A stretch of DNA of 64,000 nt from Eucalyptus grandis (GCF_016545825.1 NC_052617.1:4412001-4476000); one strand, 5' to 3'; positions 1 through 13,081 are shown, numbered from the stretch's first letter. The notes: generated by a model from the letters alone, not told the origin. Program-made: numbers and translations.

Positions 1-8
1 ACAAATTA

Positions 9-902
9 GGCTCCGTTCATTTTACAGAAAATATGACGTTCTAGAATATGTTTTCCAAGAAGCAAATTCCTAGAAAATAACCATATTTTTTGTTGTTCAA
101 ATTAAATCTGAAAATATACTAGAAAATTTGTATTTCTTTTCAATAAAGAAAATCTTTTCATCCATGCACTCATTTCAATAATTTTTTATTATATTTTAAA
201 AAATAAATTTTTTAATTATATTTTATTCTTTTCTTCTTTTTTTTCCTTTTCTTCTTCATTGGCCGGTCACCGGCCATAGCGGCAATTAACGACTAGCCAC
301 AGGCGAGCCGGAGCCTTGCCATAGGGCCGGCAAGGCTCGAGCTCGCCAAATTCTAGCGAGGTCAAGCTTGGGCAGCCCGGTGGTGAAGCCTCGCCTCACC
401 CGATCAAGCAAAGCCAAGCTCATCTAATGCTAGCAAGATCAAGTCCACCAAATCGCCCACCTCAAGCAAGACTCGAGCCTCGCCGAAGGTCGCTAGAGCC
501 ACACTAATGTCTGGCAACCTCGGCGAGCGAGCTCAGCCTTGCGAGAGAGCAAATGGATCTCGTGGGGCTCGAGCTTAGCCTTGCTTGATCAAGCGAGGCT
601 CCAGCTCACCTGTGGTTAGCGACTAGCCAATGAAGAAGAAAAGGAAAACAATAGAAAACGAAAAATAATTAAAAATCAATTTTTAGAATAATAAAAGAAA
701 AAAATAAAAGGAAAGTAGGGTGAAAGAAGATATAGAAAATGTTTTCCTCTTTCTCAAGAGTTGAATATTTTCCTTAATCATAGAAGATTTTTTTTTCCCT
801 TGATGAAAATATTTTTTCCTAACTAATTCATTTTTCATGAAATGAAAGTTGAAAAATCCAAAAATGTTTTCCTGAAAGTTATTTTTCATGAAACAAACGA
901 AG
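9..902. mobile_element. Non-autonomous TIR element with GC-rich core
   Basis: The left end reads GGCTCCGTTCATTTTACAG and the right end, reverse-complemented, reads CTTCGTTTGTTTCATG, so the two are imperfect terminal inverted repeats. Inside them a second inverted pair of CT-rich/GA-rich tracts (about 232-270 and 618-660) flanks a GC-rich core at about 260-625 containing GGCCGGTCACCGGCC. No transposase frame is present, so the element is non-autonomous. The superfamily is not certain and the target-site duplication is not clear. The core resembles those of the elements at 16587, 35670 and 49803. Confidence 0.6.
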
Positions 903-1704
903 TAGATGATCATTACTCCTTTCTGTTGAGTTCTTGCGTTCTATCTATCATCATTAATCAGCATCTATTTTTCATTAAAACGGCATGGACCTCCATGTCT
1001 TGCCAATCAAAGCAATGGCATGGAAGTGATCGTAGAGATAGGTTTCTATCGAGGCCTTGAATGTGGAGTGATTGTCCTGCAACTTGATATTGCGAAAGCA
1101 GCATGGCGGGTTCTCATTTATGACCCCTTTCGAAGTGTTACCAAAACAACGGCTGGTCCCTAAATGAACAATTCCGAAATAAACAAGAAAGAAAAAGTTT
1201 TAAACCAAAATTGGTCATTGGCACCCCAGCATTCCTGCACCAGTTCATTGGTCCTGTGCTTCTATAGTAAGTAGCAAGTGCTATCAACGTGGTACCTCCT
1301 AGCCGAGGACGTGTGCTCAGTTCTTGTCAAGGGTCGTTCTCGAGCATTCATTAGCGACGCATTCCGTCTATCAGTTATCCGATTTGGTGTTGCATTGTAA
1401 ACTTCCCATGAAGAAGAGAGAAAATTTTCCTCGTGTCGTACTTAACGAACGTGCTCTTTTTGGTTTCGATTCAGATTAAGGGTTGTTTACTTGTTTCTGT
1501 TTTGTTTGTTCAAATAGAAGATTAGAAGGGAAAGAAGGGAGAAGAAAAGGAAGGTTCTTGTTTTATCAATCGGAATGCTTTTCCTCCTTCGTTTTGTTTG
1601 GTTTGGTGGAAGCGATTATCTTTTTCTTTTACTTGTTTGTTTGGAAACTTTGAAAAGTGTCGTAGATGTAGCAGATGTGTGAGTGATGACATGTTGTCTT
1701 GGAG

Positions 1705-2646
1705 ACACAGTTCACTTGGTTCGCATGCGGAGGAATCTGTGTGGGTCTGAGCTGGGCTCATGTCCTCGGAGATGCATTCGCAGCTTCGTCCTTCATCAAC
1801 GTGTGGGGCCAGATGATGGCGGGTCACGCGCCACCCAAGCCCCTCCACACACTGGTTCCGGAAAGGCCCGCCTACCCCGCTGAGTCAGGGCTCGGCACGG
1901 CGCCATCCACCATTAAAAGGGTCAACCCAGTTGGGGACTGTTGGTTAGTCGTCAATAACTGTAAGTTGGCGACCTATTCAATTCACATCACCATGCAACA
2001 ACTTGATCACATCATGGGCAAATACGGATTGTTTGGTGAATCTAAAACATCACATTTCGAACTGCTGTCCGCTTTGATCTGGAAATCCTTGTCGAAGATA
2101 AGGGGAGACAACGGGCCGAAAGTTGTAACTGTGTGTGAGAAGAATGTCCGTAGAGAACTAAATCCGTTACCCTCAAATGGCATGGGTTTGAGCAGGGCTG
2201 AAGTGAATTTCTTGGCAGCGGAAGCAGAAGTATCCGATCTTGCGAGACTGATTGCCGAGGCCGTGAATGAGAATGGCTCGATTGAAGAAATGGTGGAGAA
2301 AGATGACGGGAAGCTGGACTACATTGCATATGGGGCAAATTTGACATTTGTGAATTTAGAGGGTGCAGATGTATATGGGCTAGAGTTGAAGGGCCGGAAG
2401 CCAATTTTTGCAAATTACACAATAAGTGGGGTTGGAGATGAAGGGGTGGTGTTGGTCCTTCCAGGACCAGGAAATGGGAACGAGAAGGGTGGTGGGTTTG
2501 GAAGGACAGTGACAATGGTCCTACCCCATGCTCAAATGGCACAGATCAGGAAGGAGATTAATGAAACGTGGGGACTTTTGCCCTGCCCTACTGACAAGGC
2601 GACGGCTTCTGACATAGAGACTTCCTCTGCTAGTAAGGACAAATGA
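1705..2646 (+). CDS. CER2-like: CER2-like BAHD-family protein, 3' exon (5' exon missing)
   Basis: The frame encodes 313 residues ending in TGA. It matches the C-terminal two thirds of ECERIFERUM2-type proteins, BAHD-fold partners of the fatty-acid elongase condensing enzyme that promote very-long-chain (C28 and longer) wax precursors in the epidermal ER. Visible: TWFACGG, then SWAHVLGD, which gives the HxxxD motif, and near the C terminus VNLEGADVYGLELKGRKP, which replaces the DFGWG motif of true BAHD acyltransferases as usual for CER2 types. The best acceptor is the AG at 1703-1704; the frame is closed by TGA at 1687, so an upstream exon is required. Roughly 110-145 N-terminal residues are missing and were not found in bases 1-1700. 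They may lie beyond the window across an intron that now holds the 9-902 element, or be lost. It is convergent with the kinesin gene. Confidence 0.85.
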   Translation, partial: TQFTWFACGGICVGLSWAHVLGDAFAASSFINVWGQMMAGHAPPKPLHTLVPERPAYPAESGLGTAPSTIKRVNPVGDCWLVVNNCKLATYSIHITMQQLDHIMGKYGLFGESKTSHFELLSALIWKSLSKIRGDNGPKVVTVCEKNVRRELNPLPSNGMGLSRAEVNFLAAEAEVSDLARLIAEAVNENGSIEEMVEKDDGKLDYIAYGANLTFVNLEGADVYGLELKGRKPIFANYTISGVGDEGVVLVLPGPGNGNEKGGGFGRTVTMVLPHAQMAQIRKEINETWGLLPCPTDKATASDIETSSASKDK

Positions 2647-3593
2647 AGAAATTCATCATAGCGCATAAAAATATATGTGGATTTGTGTTTCCCAAATAAA
2701 ATTATGTTAAAAAGTCAATATTTATTCTCGATGTCCTTTAGAAAGCGATCTTAAGGAACATATTCATGTACTAGACTGTCTTATAGTGGTAATACATCAT
2801 ATCGTGTGTGGCTCTAATATAATTTTTGAGTCTATCACTTGATTAGCTAGCTTTCAAGATGATCTCTCCTATAAATTATTGTTTGTCCAATAACAGATGA
2901 ATGCTTTACCAAGATGCTTATGGTAGACTTTCAAAAATTGAGAAAATTCAAAAATTCATTGAGAAAGATTTCTTTTACATGAAAATCAATAGAAGATGAG
3001 AAGAGAAATCAAGAATGGTTAAAAGATGCATTTACAAGCATTTCTCCCTCGTGTCATCTTTTTCCCATATTTCTAATCCTGACAGGAAAATTAATAATGT
3101 ATGAAGATCACTATTTTACCGCAATTTCTGACCGTTCTATCACATGCTCCATGCACTGAGAATCAATATAAAGGATGGAAACCAGATAGACAAATCTGAT
3201 GACATCGGAACTTGGAATGTGCGCAACATTCCTCTAAAAGACGGTCTCCATTTATCGCAGGACAAGCACAACGGAACAACCAGCACAGAAAGAAATCCAG
3301 AATTCAATCATCGAACTTGTCCAACATATCGTACACCAGCGAGCCAATCAATTGTTAGCAACAAAATCTCCGGCGAGCAAAGGGTTAGGTAACCAAATCT
3401 CAAGTTCCCAACCAATGTGGCTTTACAAAACATAAACAGAATACACAAAGTCTATTTCCTTCCCAAATCGACAAGGATCACTGGATGGTGATGCAGTCTA
3501 TTTCCTTCCCAAATCGATGAGGATCACAGCATGGGATGCATTGTATGAGGGAGCTATTGGCGAATTATCAATCGCCAACAGGAAAAAATTGAC
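2647..3593. other. Convergent 3' flanks, short repeats
   Basis: This gap holds the 3' UTRs of the CER2-like gene (+) and of the kinesin (-). Two short repeats are visible: bases 2890-2933 are identical to 5373-5416 inside a kinesin intron, and a unit of about 32 bp at 3450-3481 is repeated almost exactly at 3496-3527. No further coding frame is convincing. Confidence 0.6.
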
Positions 3594-6500
3594 TCAAGAT
3601 GCATGATTCTCCTTCTCATCTGAGTTTCTTGCCTGCGGCACCAAAACTTCCGGAGCTGCTACACCAGCCTCCTTGCTGAGAATTGTCTCATCACTCCGAT
3701 CAGCATTCCTTTCTCTTAGCACATTACTGCCGCTTGGAGCCGGCGTTCGCATAGCCCTAGGTAACTTCAAAGGAATGTCTCCCTGGAGAGATATACCATC
3801 ATCTGGCTTCTCAGATGCCTTCATTGTTGTCTCAGGCAATGCAGGAGGTGGGGCCACAGGAACAAGCTGGACTACAGCTTTCCCCCATTTCTTTCTCCGA
3901 TTAGGCTTTGGCGCATTTGTTTTGGCCTGTGAGGGATGTGAAATGAGCAAGAATGTTGACATGTAACAGTTAGTGTGTGGTGGTACTAAAGTGACTAGAG
4001 TCTCGAATTAAAGCAGTTTAAGAGGTGACAAGAAGCAAAGACTTTCCCCTTTATCTAGACTAGCGTAAAATTAAAGATGATAATCTTGCCATCGTTTTAA
4101 AACAAGTTACAGATAGGGCGTGACCTTTGGATTTCAATGCCAGAAGTGAGATACTAGTATTTTTTTGGGGATACATAGCCACCTGCATACTATCGCATGG
4201 CAAAAGAACAATGACAAAGGAAACATACCAAGGTGTTCCCAATGTCAGATAAAGGTTTCCTCCTCGCACCAGCATCATCAGTTGAGTCAACAGGCTTTTC
4301 ACCAAATGCACTCTGAAGTAAACTTGCCCCATGGGAGGCTAGATTAGATTCACCTGTTTCTTCATTGTTCCCATTGTTGAAGGCACCGCTTTTATCTTGT
4401 TCTGAAGATTCCTCCAACTCTTTTGCAGATGCAGGCTCTCTGTTGGTGCACTTAACGGATACGCAGCCACAAGATGGGCCGCAGAGTGATCCAGCGCCCC
4501 GACATTCACATCTTGATGTTTTGCATGATGAGCTTTTGCTGCATGAGCAGCAAACCTCAGTACTACCCTTTGAAGAGGTTCTTTCACCAGAACTCTCCAT
4601 ATTTACGTCATTCACTTCATTAATCTCTGGTTCTTGGGTATCAGAAGATGAATGGCGTCCATTTTTAGCTCTTCTCCTTAGTGGCCGTTTGCCTGACTCT
4701 ACCCAGTCTTCATCATCGTCATCTACAACCCACTCATCATCGTCATCTTCTGCTGCATCACCATCTGAAGAATCTGATTCTGATGTGTCCATGTCCTCGA
4801 ATAGAAACATCGATGCCCTATGTTCCTACATAAAAAAATCCCCCCTCAGTCAGTAGAACCCAATTTGACCAAAAAGAAAGAAAGAAAGAAAATCAATACA
4901 AGCCAATCAATGAGATGGAAAATCCCAACATTATGCGGGCACGTAAAGCACAAATCACCAAAGCATAAACTACAAGGTAAACTTCAGAAAAAATACTAAT
5001 TCCTAACACTTCAATGGAAAATAGAGCAAGAAAAAGGCAGACATCTCCCAAACCTGCTTGCGTAGGCCATATTTATGCGGTCCCATGTTTAGGCTGGAAT
5101 CCCCTGAATCTGCTGCATTTGATTTGTGGTGCTTCCTCAAGAGGATGTCCTGCCAAATGTTTGAGACCACTTTAAAAGCATAATCAAGACCAGAATAGAT
5201 ACACGATAATCAACTAGTGACAATTACATCACACGCACAAAAAGAAAAAAAAAAACTCATATTATCAAAAGATCCAAGTACAAAAGAGCATTAGGGATCG
5301 TTTGACCTGAAGAATTAACAAATAGCTACGTATAGAAGCAAATCACATTCCCATGAGACTAGTCAGCTTGTGATAACAGATGAATGCTTTACCAAGATGC
5401 TTATGGTAGACTTTCAGAATAACTACCATATCAATATCTAGCTCCTTTAATAGAACTAATCATTAAAGATACTAGCAGCATATTTACCTAGTTACTCAAA
5501 CTGCAGCTATAAATCAGGTTTAGCTGGTTCGAGTACACCTGTCCACGTAAGGCTCTAGCTACTGAATGCATATAATGCTCGAGTGTTCTCACCTGCGACT
5601 TTAGCTGATGAACAAGTTCTGACTTCTGCATTTCCAACTGTCTGATCACAGTGCTCAGTTTGACAACTCTCTCCTTTAAATCTCTTATATGTGAGTCCTT
5701 CTCTCTGCAATCGACCTCTTTATCCCACAGTAAACACCTTTAAAAATTCAAGAAGAGTCAAGTTTAGCTTGTATTTTTTTTTAGCAATTGCAGGGTGGAA
5801 ACAGTTTAGCTACATCAAATGCACTAACATCAAACAATCTCAGAAGTAATAGAACATGATACTTTCCTACCAGACATGACTTACAAAATTTTAGAATCTA
5901 CTAGAAGATCACAATATAGTACTACATTAAGTCAATCTGACATGTGTAGTATGATTAGTGCTTATTACCTCGAAGAAGATGCCAAATTAAAAAGGTAGTT
6001 CATCAGGTTCTTTGCCTCTGCTAGGGAACGAATTTGATTCCAACGTCCCTTGCCACTGAAGACCCTTTCACGCTCTTCTGCTTCTGATAGTTGCGATGCC
6101 ATGGACACTAAGGCGCTGGAAGAAGTCGCAAGCATGTTCTCAAGAGCAAAAATTCTTGAGTTCCTTGCACCGGGAGACATGGTAGGTGGACAATCACTAC
6201 AAAGTACATCATCCAAAGATGTTTAGAGCATAGCAACGCCAATATGAAGATGATGAACAAGCTAATGGTGAATTATCGCAAACAGAATTTGCTGCTACTT
6301 CCCCAACCTTAAGTTTGCTTGCTTTTGCAATTCCGCTTCTTCCTTAAGTCTAGCAATCTCCTTTGCCATTTTGGCCCTCCTACAGAATGAATGGAACTTA
6401 TTTAGGAGAGGGAATACACTGTGCCACATGCATGCAAATGACAATCTAAAAGCACAAAAACTGACAAAGTCCCACATCATTACTAACTGGCCAAAATCCG

Positions 6501-9500
6501 AAAACAATAATGGAGACTGAACTAATATAAATGTGCATATAGACCCAAATATGCTTTTGTATGAACACACCCATAATTTAGCGTGCTTAGAACTCATTCA
6601 AGAATGACATTTCCCAAGAAACAAGAAGCGACTGCCTCTGTCATGTATAGCAGAATACTGAATTAAACCTACTATAGTATGATGGCATCAGTGAACCACA
6701 TTAGCCAAAAAAAAAACAGAGCTAATTGAAGGACCATAATATACTATACAACTGAGATAAATGATTGTTAAAGAAAAAGAAAATCTAGAACCGAAACAAA
6801 CAATAAACTTCATATGATCATGAAGATGAGAAATACACTCAATTGGTTCCTACGTGATAAGTAAGAATTGAACTCACTCTTTCATATGACGTTCATATTC
6901 AGAACGTACTTCATGAACCCGTATGGTGACTTCTAGCTCATGCTCAATGGCCCGCATCAAAGCCTTTTTTCAACAAAATACCATTTGTCAGAATCATATT
7001 AGAGAAGGAACTCCACTATGCCCTAAGACATTAGATATCTATGAAATTAAAGGTTCAATTGGGCTTATCCAGGTGTAGTGAGCCTGTAGGCCTCTTGGAT
7101 AAGATAAACTTTCATTCATCACACGTTAGGATGTAAAATGGACACTAAAATACTCATGTGAAAGCTTAGAATACCTGAATTCCTGGACCATTGCCACCCA
7201 CAGCACCTGCACATCAAAGGAAAATTAATTGACAAAGTATAAAGACAAAAAGATGAGCACAATGCCTATGTTTATGTAAGCTCCCTACCAGATGTCTCCC
7301 TAGAGGAAGCTTTTCGAGACTCCAGCAATTCTTTCAGCCTTTTGGTAGCCATAGAAGCTTCTTCTGTCTTCCGCTGTAAGACCTGATATTGATCACGAGC
7401 ACAAAATAACAGAAAGAGTAAGAGAATCATAGACTCTTGATTAAGAAAAAATTCAAGGAATCTACCAAAGAAGAAACTAAATTACCATCTTCTGCCTTTG
7501 GTTCAAAGCCAATAACTTGTGCATCTCATACTCATTCCTCCGTCCCTCTTTCTTCAGCTGTGAGACAGAAACACGCATTTATGGGAGACCTAATATGAGT
7601 AGCAAAAACATAATTTCTTGGAACCAATAATAAGATGAACGTGACACTCTAATACAGGTGGTTACAAAGCCGAACGTTAAAATTTTCAATGTCCAGACAG
7701 ATTCTTATCAAAGCCATATGATAATGCAATGTTCATCCTATGCATTCAACTTTCTTCACAAATATACAAATAATTGTGACACTAGATCTTGCATGTTGTA
7801 AATAACAAAATGAAGTCCCATTTCAAAAAAAAAAAAAAATCATTTATTTCTCCCCCTTAATATCATGACCTAGCGGGAATTGATATGTCATTTTCTAAAA
7901 TATAGAAGCGGTAAGGAGAAAGGAGTTAAATCGCTATCACGGGTTGCATAACAATTATACAGGGTGGGTCAGTGTTGTTGTGGGATCAAATGGCGATAGA
8001 GGTCACATAAAGAGTTGGAGGTGTCCCAAACATTAATTTTTTCCTTGGTTTGCCCCTTTAAAATCTCAAGATTCTCTAGTTCTAGTTGGAAATCTAAGAA
8101 TCCAAACAATTTTACAAACATTTGATGAATTTAATTGAAAGCATTATGAATTCATTAATTTTGCATATACCTGGAGGACCTCTTTCTCCCTTGTTGCCTT
8201 CCACTGTCGGAATTGTTCAGATTCTTGCTTTATCTTATGTTGTAATTGAACCTATAGAAAGCCCAATTTCTCACATTAGTAATAAAACAACGAATTCCAA
8301 TACATCGCTTTGTTCTAGTAAGAATTGGCACCTTCTGAGTTTTTATTCTCTGAATCTCATCTTGCAATCGTCTGGATGCCTCATCGCTTTTTTGCTTTTG
8401 TCTTAAAAGTTGGGCTTGTGCATCTTGTTTCTTCTTCAACTCTAACACCTGGAGAACTTTCAAATTAGACCAGGACATGATGGAAATTGAATAGTAACTG
8501 CAGTTCAAAGTTCACCTGTGCTTCAAGAACATTTAGTTTTTGAAGATATTCCTCCTTTAATCTCTGAGCATTGTCACCAGATGTAGATGAAATGTTTGCA
8601 AGATTGCATCTCAGTTCTTCTATCTCTTTCTGCAGGATTGTGATGTTAATGATGTATCATACTACATTTAATCGTTGTCTTTTGTATTCAGGAGCAAAGA
8701 CAAACCTGTAAAGACTTTTTCTCGTGTTCCAAGTCCAAAACCTTTCTCTCATAGTGTTGTTTTAGAACTGAAGTGTCAACATTTGCAAACCGCTTCATTT
8801 CAGCCTTCAAAACATAAAACAAAGCAAAGGATGAACCCAATTACTGATTGGTGGAACACCCAACAAATTGTCGCCAAGCAAATCATCAACTGACAAGATA
8901 GAAATTTCAAACTAGTATACCAAGTGTTCTAGCAAGGCAACAAAACACTGCAAGAAATATTGTTCAGTGATCACATTTGCCATGGACAAAGCTTTTCAGA
9001 CGAATCGTTCAGATGCAGGATTATCTTTTTCCTTACTCTGTCGGCTGAAATTATTCTTGATTCATCTCCATTAAAGTAAGGGGCCCAATGGTGAAAAAGG
9101 ATGATAGAAAACCATTACCAGTCATTCATAAAGATGCAGTAAGATAAACCTTTTTTTTCCTCAATTCTCAGCAAAAACAGAAGACAGGCATATTGCTAAT
9201 TTACCAGAGCAAACAAATATTACCTCCTTCTGCTCAAGTTTTTTATCCAGTTCTTTCAGCTCCATATCCAGTTTCTCTTGAAGTGAAGAGTGTTCTAACT
9301 CTTTCTCGTCAACTTCAATTTCATCTGCATACATAAGAAAAGCAAAGAATTTTTTTAGTGCATATAGGTTGCACACCCCACTTTTAAGGAAAAACAACCT
9401 GCATCCTTGAATAAATAAGTTAAACAAAACAAAGCCCCTACTTCAAAGAAAACAGTAGGAGATGACCAAGAATAAACTACATAAGTCTCTATTGATATTG

Positions 9501-12500
9501 TCAGATACAAAATAGCAGATACTTGGAATCGGAAACTAAAATGATCAGCATAGTATTAGCTCAGCCCACTGCGTATTCACACAAGCATTATCTTTAGCTT
9601 GAAACCCAGAAACCCATACAAAGCATATAAATCATACCTGCAAAGTCCACACTTTTAGCTTCGGAACCAGAAGAAAAATCATTTAAGCAAGAAGCCAATG
9701 TGCTGTTGGAGCGAGATCCATCATCATCCGAATCAATGGATTCCAGAACATAACGTTTTGCATGAAGTGAGCTTTGTAGGCGAAGCAATTCTGCTTCTAA
9801 CTCTTGGATTTTGGACACATAAGATTTGACCAAACCATAATCCTAAATAACATATGCAACTTGGTTGAACCAATTACAAGGAAAAGAATCAGAACAATAA
9901 AAAACAGAAGATACATTTGCAAACCTGATCTGAGTTACAATCAATTTCATCCCACGATTTGCCGCTTCGAGCTGATTCAATTTTCATAATCAATTTGTCT
10001 TTTTCAACCTAACACATCCAAGGAGTATAAATCAGAAGATTTCATGAAGCATGTGCAAAAACTCTGCAATAACTGTTCTGGTGTAGGAAAACCAGTCGGA
10101 TGTACCTGTGCATCAACAGCACGCTGCATCAAATGCTCACAAGTCATACGACGCTCTTGCAACTCCCGTTGTAACTCCAAATTGCTTGCTTCAAGCAAAG
10201 AAACTTTATGCTTGAGGATCTGTATAAGCAAGTGCAGATCAGCACCTAAACCACATTGTAAGGACTGTGAGAGCACTTAAGGATAGTACTCTACTTGAAG
10301 TTCTTCATATGGTCCGCTAGTGTCACCACGATATATTAGTAGCTCCCCTTGCAACTGCTCTATTTGGCTTCGCATCCTTTGCATTTGAGCTGCCATCGGA
10401 TCACGATTGATCTAGAACCAAATAAGGAAGATAAGTATCACCAAAAATAGAGGTGCATGAAAATATACATAAAGCATGTTAAGGTGGGCCATGAAGACAT
10501 ACCACAGCTTTGTTTTGAATGTTGCGAGCACGATTTGCATACTTAAGGGTGTTCAATGTCTCCTCGGCGTTTGTTTCGGCAGGACTCACACAAGCTACAT
10601 ATATAACCAGTAAAATGCAGTCAAGATGAGGATTAAAAAGGTTAGAATCATAAAGGATTGAAATTCTAGTCTAAACCAAATCAGTAGCATACCTATCATC
10701 AATGTTTTGCTATTTCCTCCAAGAGAATCCTACATAGCCAAATTGCGAAAATCAATTGTCAAAAAAGGTTATGACCATTAAAAATAAATCGACAGGGTTC
10801 CATTCATAGGACGGGAGAAAAACATTAAGTGCTTCTAACGTCAAGGTTTCAGTGATGTTTTGCCCTTCAAAAGTCCTGTAACTCATCTAATTACTCATGT
10901 TGCTGTTTGTTGTCACTACAAATGCTAGCTAATATTATATCTCTATGTTAACCCCACACAACTGGATTATTGCTTTCTTTGCAACAGCTATATATATCAC
11001 AAATGATGGTATTGGTAGCAAGAAGATTCATTCTCATTTCAACATCACTTCAGTTTTCAAGCAACCATTGCAAATGTAAAAGGCTATGTAATCCTCTGCA
11101 GATCAAGGACCGATACTTACAATGAAAACACTTAAGTGAAGGGCTATGCAAAGTTAGCATTTGACACAACTTAAAAGACAAAAAATGCAATACATGCCTG
11201 TAACAAGCGTGTTAGCTTGCTATCACGATATGGAACATGGCCTCCCTCTCTCCGCTTCTTCTCATCTCCTAAGGCACTTATTACATTGCCAAGAGCCAAC
11301 AAACCTTTGTTGATGTGAATGCCTACACAATAGTCACTTAAAGTCAACAATCAAGAAAGTATTCATTGAATCTGTCTACAAAAGAACACCAGAAGAATAT
11401 TGCCGCGGGTGAAGATACACAAAAATTATCAAGCTTAAGCTACCAACCAGTCTTGATAAATACATTACCAGGTGAAAGAAACTTTGATTCATCAAACTAC
11501 TCTATGTTAGAAACATTTGAGTACTACCTTCTTTAAAGCGCATTCCATCCGCACCAGTTCGTTTTGCTCTTTCTGATCCAGCTAGGTCAACTAAATGAAG
11601 TTTTGCACACAAGATATCATCACCAAAGTCATCATCACTGGGAAAATGAGCCATCTTCTTTTGCTCCATCGTGATTGTGAAGATAGCATGTGATCGGCTG
11701 AAACATGTGTAAACAACATATTTTCAGCTTTAAAAACTTACCTCATTGCAAACTTAGACGAAAGTGAAATGACAATTATAAGAAAGGGCCTGAAACAATT
11801 TGCCTCCATCTTAATTCGAAATATAGCAAGCTTCAACCATATTACTACCAGAACTTATGGAAGAGATATGTTTCATATTCACAAACTCATGTATGGTAAG
11901 TTCGAAAAAATCAACCAAAGTATCAATAATTAAACACATTACCTAGACTGGCTATTCATGTTGGTGCTCCCAGTAGCACGAGACAGAGAACCCCGAGACA
12001 AATACAACGCCATCTCTTCCTTTGTCTTGACTTCTGCTTCAGTCACTCCGGCAAGTGTTATCCCACCATGTACTGTTTCTCTAATTTGTATAGGAACTCT
12101 AGCAGGTCCTAATGCCTTTGCTGCAGACACCCCTTCACCTTTACAGAGAGTAGATGAATTTTGATCGAGAAGATCAAAAACTTCTTCTTTGAAAATCTGC
12201 CATAGCAAAATTTAAAGTCACGTCGCCACCAGCAAAGAATATCCCCAAGAGATATCATTGTTTACAGGGGCACAGTCACTAGTTGATGATAGGAGATGCC
12301 AAAACCAAAACCCCAGCATTGGATACTGACACATTTACCTCGATAAAGGAAACCCTGATGAGAAACTCAGTGGAATCTCTCGTAGTCTCAACTTTTCTGA
12401 AAATCGTGTCCATCACTTTAGGTATGATTCCACTGATGCTCCCTTCGCCATTATAATTAGTTCCCATGGTGTATGTTTTGCCGGAACCAGTCTTCAGAAC

Positions 12501-13081
12501 AACATAAGTTCAATTTCAGTCTTCCTGTTGAATAAGTATCCACAAGTAGACAACAAGAATCTAGACGGAAAAACCTGGCCATATGCGAGGACGGTGGCAT
12601 TGTAGCCTCTGAAGAGTGCATCGACAAGCGGAGCAACGCAGTCATTGAAGATGGCCGAAGAAGGCGATCCCGTGCTCCCATATACATAGTCATATGTGAA
12701 CGAATGCGACCCAATTTGCACCTAACGGATAATCCGGCCAAGACAGAAACTTTAGCAATCTCGCGGCCACCCCCCACCCCCAACAAAAAAATAAATAAAT
12801 AAAATAACTCGATCTTCACTCGCTAATCACATCAATAAAAACTATGCCGCCCCAGCAATTACAAAACAACCACATCCGGACCAAGAAAATCACACGGACG
12901 AGGAGGAGCGCAGTACCTGAGGCTCTCCGGGAACGACGGTGATGCAATCGGTGCAGCCGATGAGGAGCTCCGAGGTAATCAGAGGCCTGATGTTGACGGC
13001 GACTTTGACGCAGTCCCTCTCGCTGGCCGCCGCCGCCGCCGCCGAGCCGTTGGGAGCCGGCCTAGCCTCGCAATTGTCCAT
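3594..13081 (-). CDS. KIN4C: Kinesin KIN-4C (KIF4-type chromokinesin), 27 exons
   Basis: This is a plus-end-directed microtubule motor of the kinesin-4 family, complete at 1,309 aa; the Arabidopsis KIN-4C is about 1,290 aa. Coding exons, 5' to 3': 13081-12917, 12721-12575, 12491-12339, 12196-11943, 11697-11528, 11322-11198, 10729-10693, 10594-10503, 10411-10295, 10219-10106, 10008-9925, 9842-9638, 9324-9224, 8804-8706, 8629-8516, 8448-8332, 8251-8171, 7557-7486, 7382-7289, 7206-7175, 6963-6878, 6379-6308, 6196-5969, 5737-5593, 5149-5054, 4825-4229, 3926-3594. All phases agree. Motor domain: residues 24 to about 370, with P-loop GQTGSGKT (103-110), switch I NSQSSRSH (236-243) and switch II DLAGSE (277-282). 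A long coiled coil fills about 375-1000. The C-terminal tail has an acidic stretch and a Cys cluster. The start is the first ATG in frame; upstream the frame stays open but has no other ATG. A (CT)n tract lies in the leader. Confidence 0.95.
4229..4825 (-). other. KIN4C: KIN-4C tail exon with acidic stretch and cysteine cluster
   Basis: This 199-codon exon covers residues 1001-1199. Residues 1015-1041 are dominated by Asp and Glu, followed by a basic patch (RPLRRR). Ten cysteines then fall between 1092 and 1126 (1092, 1093, 1095, 1101, 1106, 1108, 1115, 1119, 1121, 1126), in a CxC...C...CxC...C...CxC...C pattern like the CRC/tesmin-type repeat. In animal KIF4A a tail Cys cluster carries an iron-sulfur centre. 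Whether the plant tail does is inference. KIN-4A/FRA1 proteins are shorter and, as I recall, lack this segment, so it supports the KIN-4C call. Confidence 0.85.

Noticed and set aside
2042..2542. 166-codon minus-strand frame
   Set aside because: Antisense shadow of the CER2-like exon; no domain.
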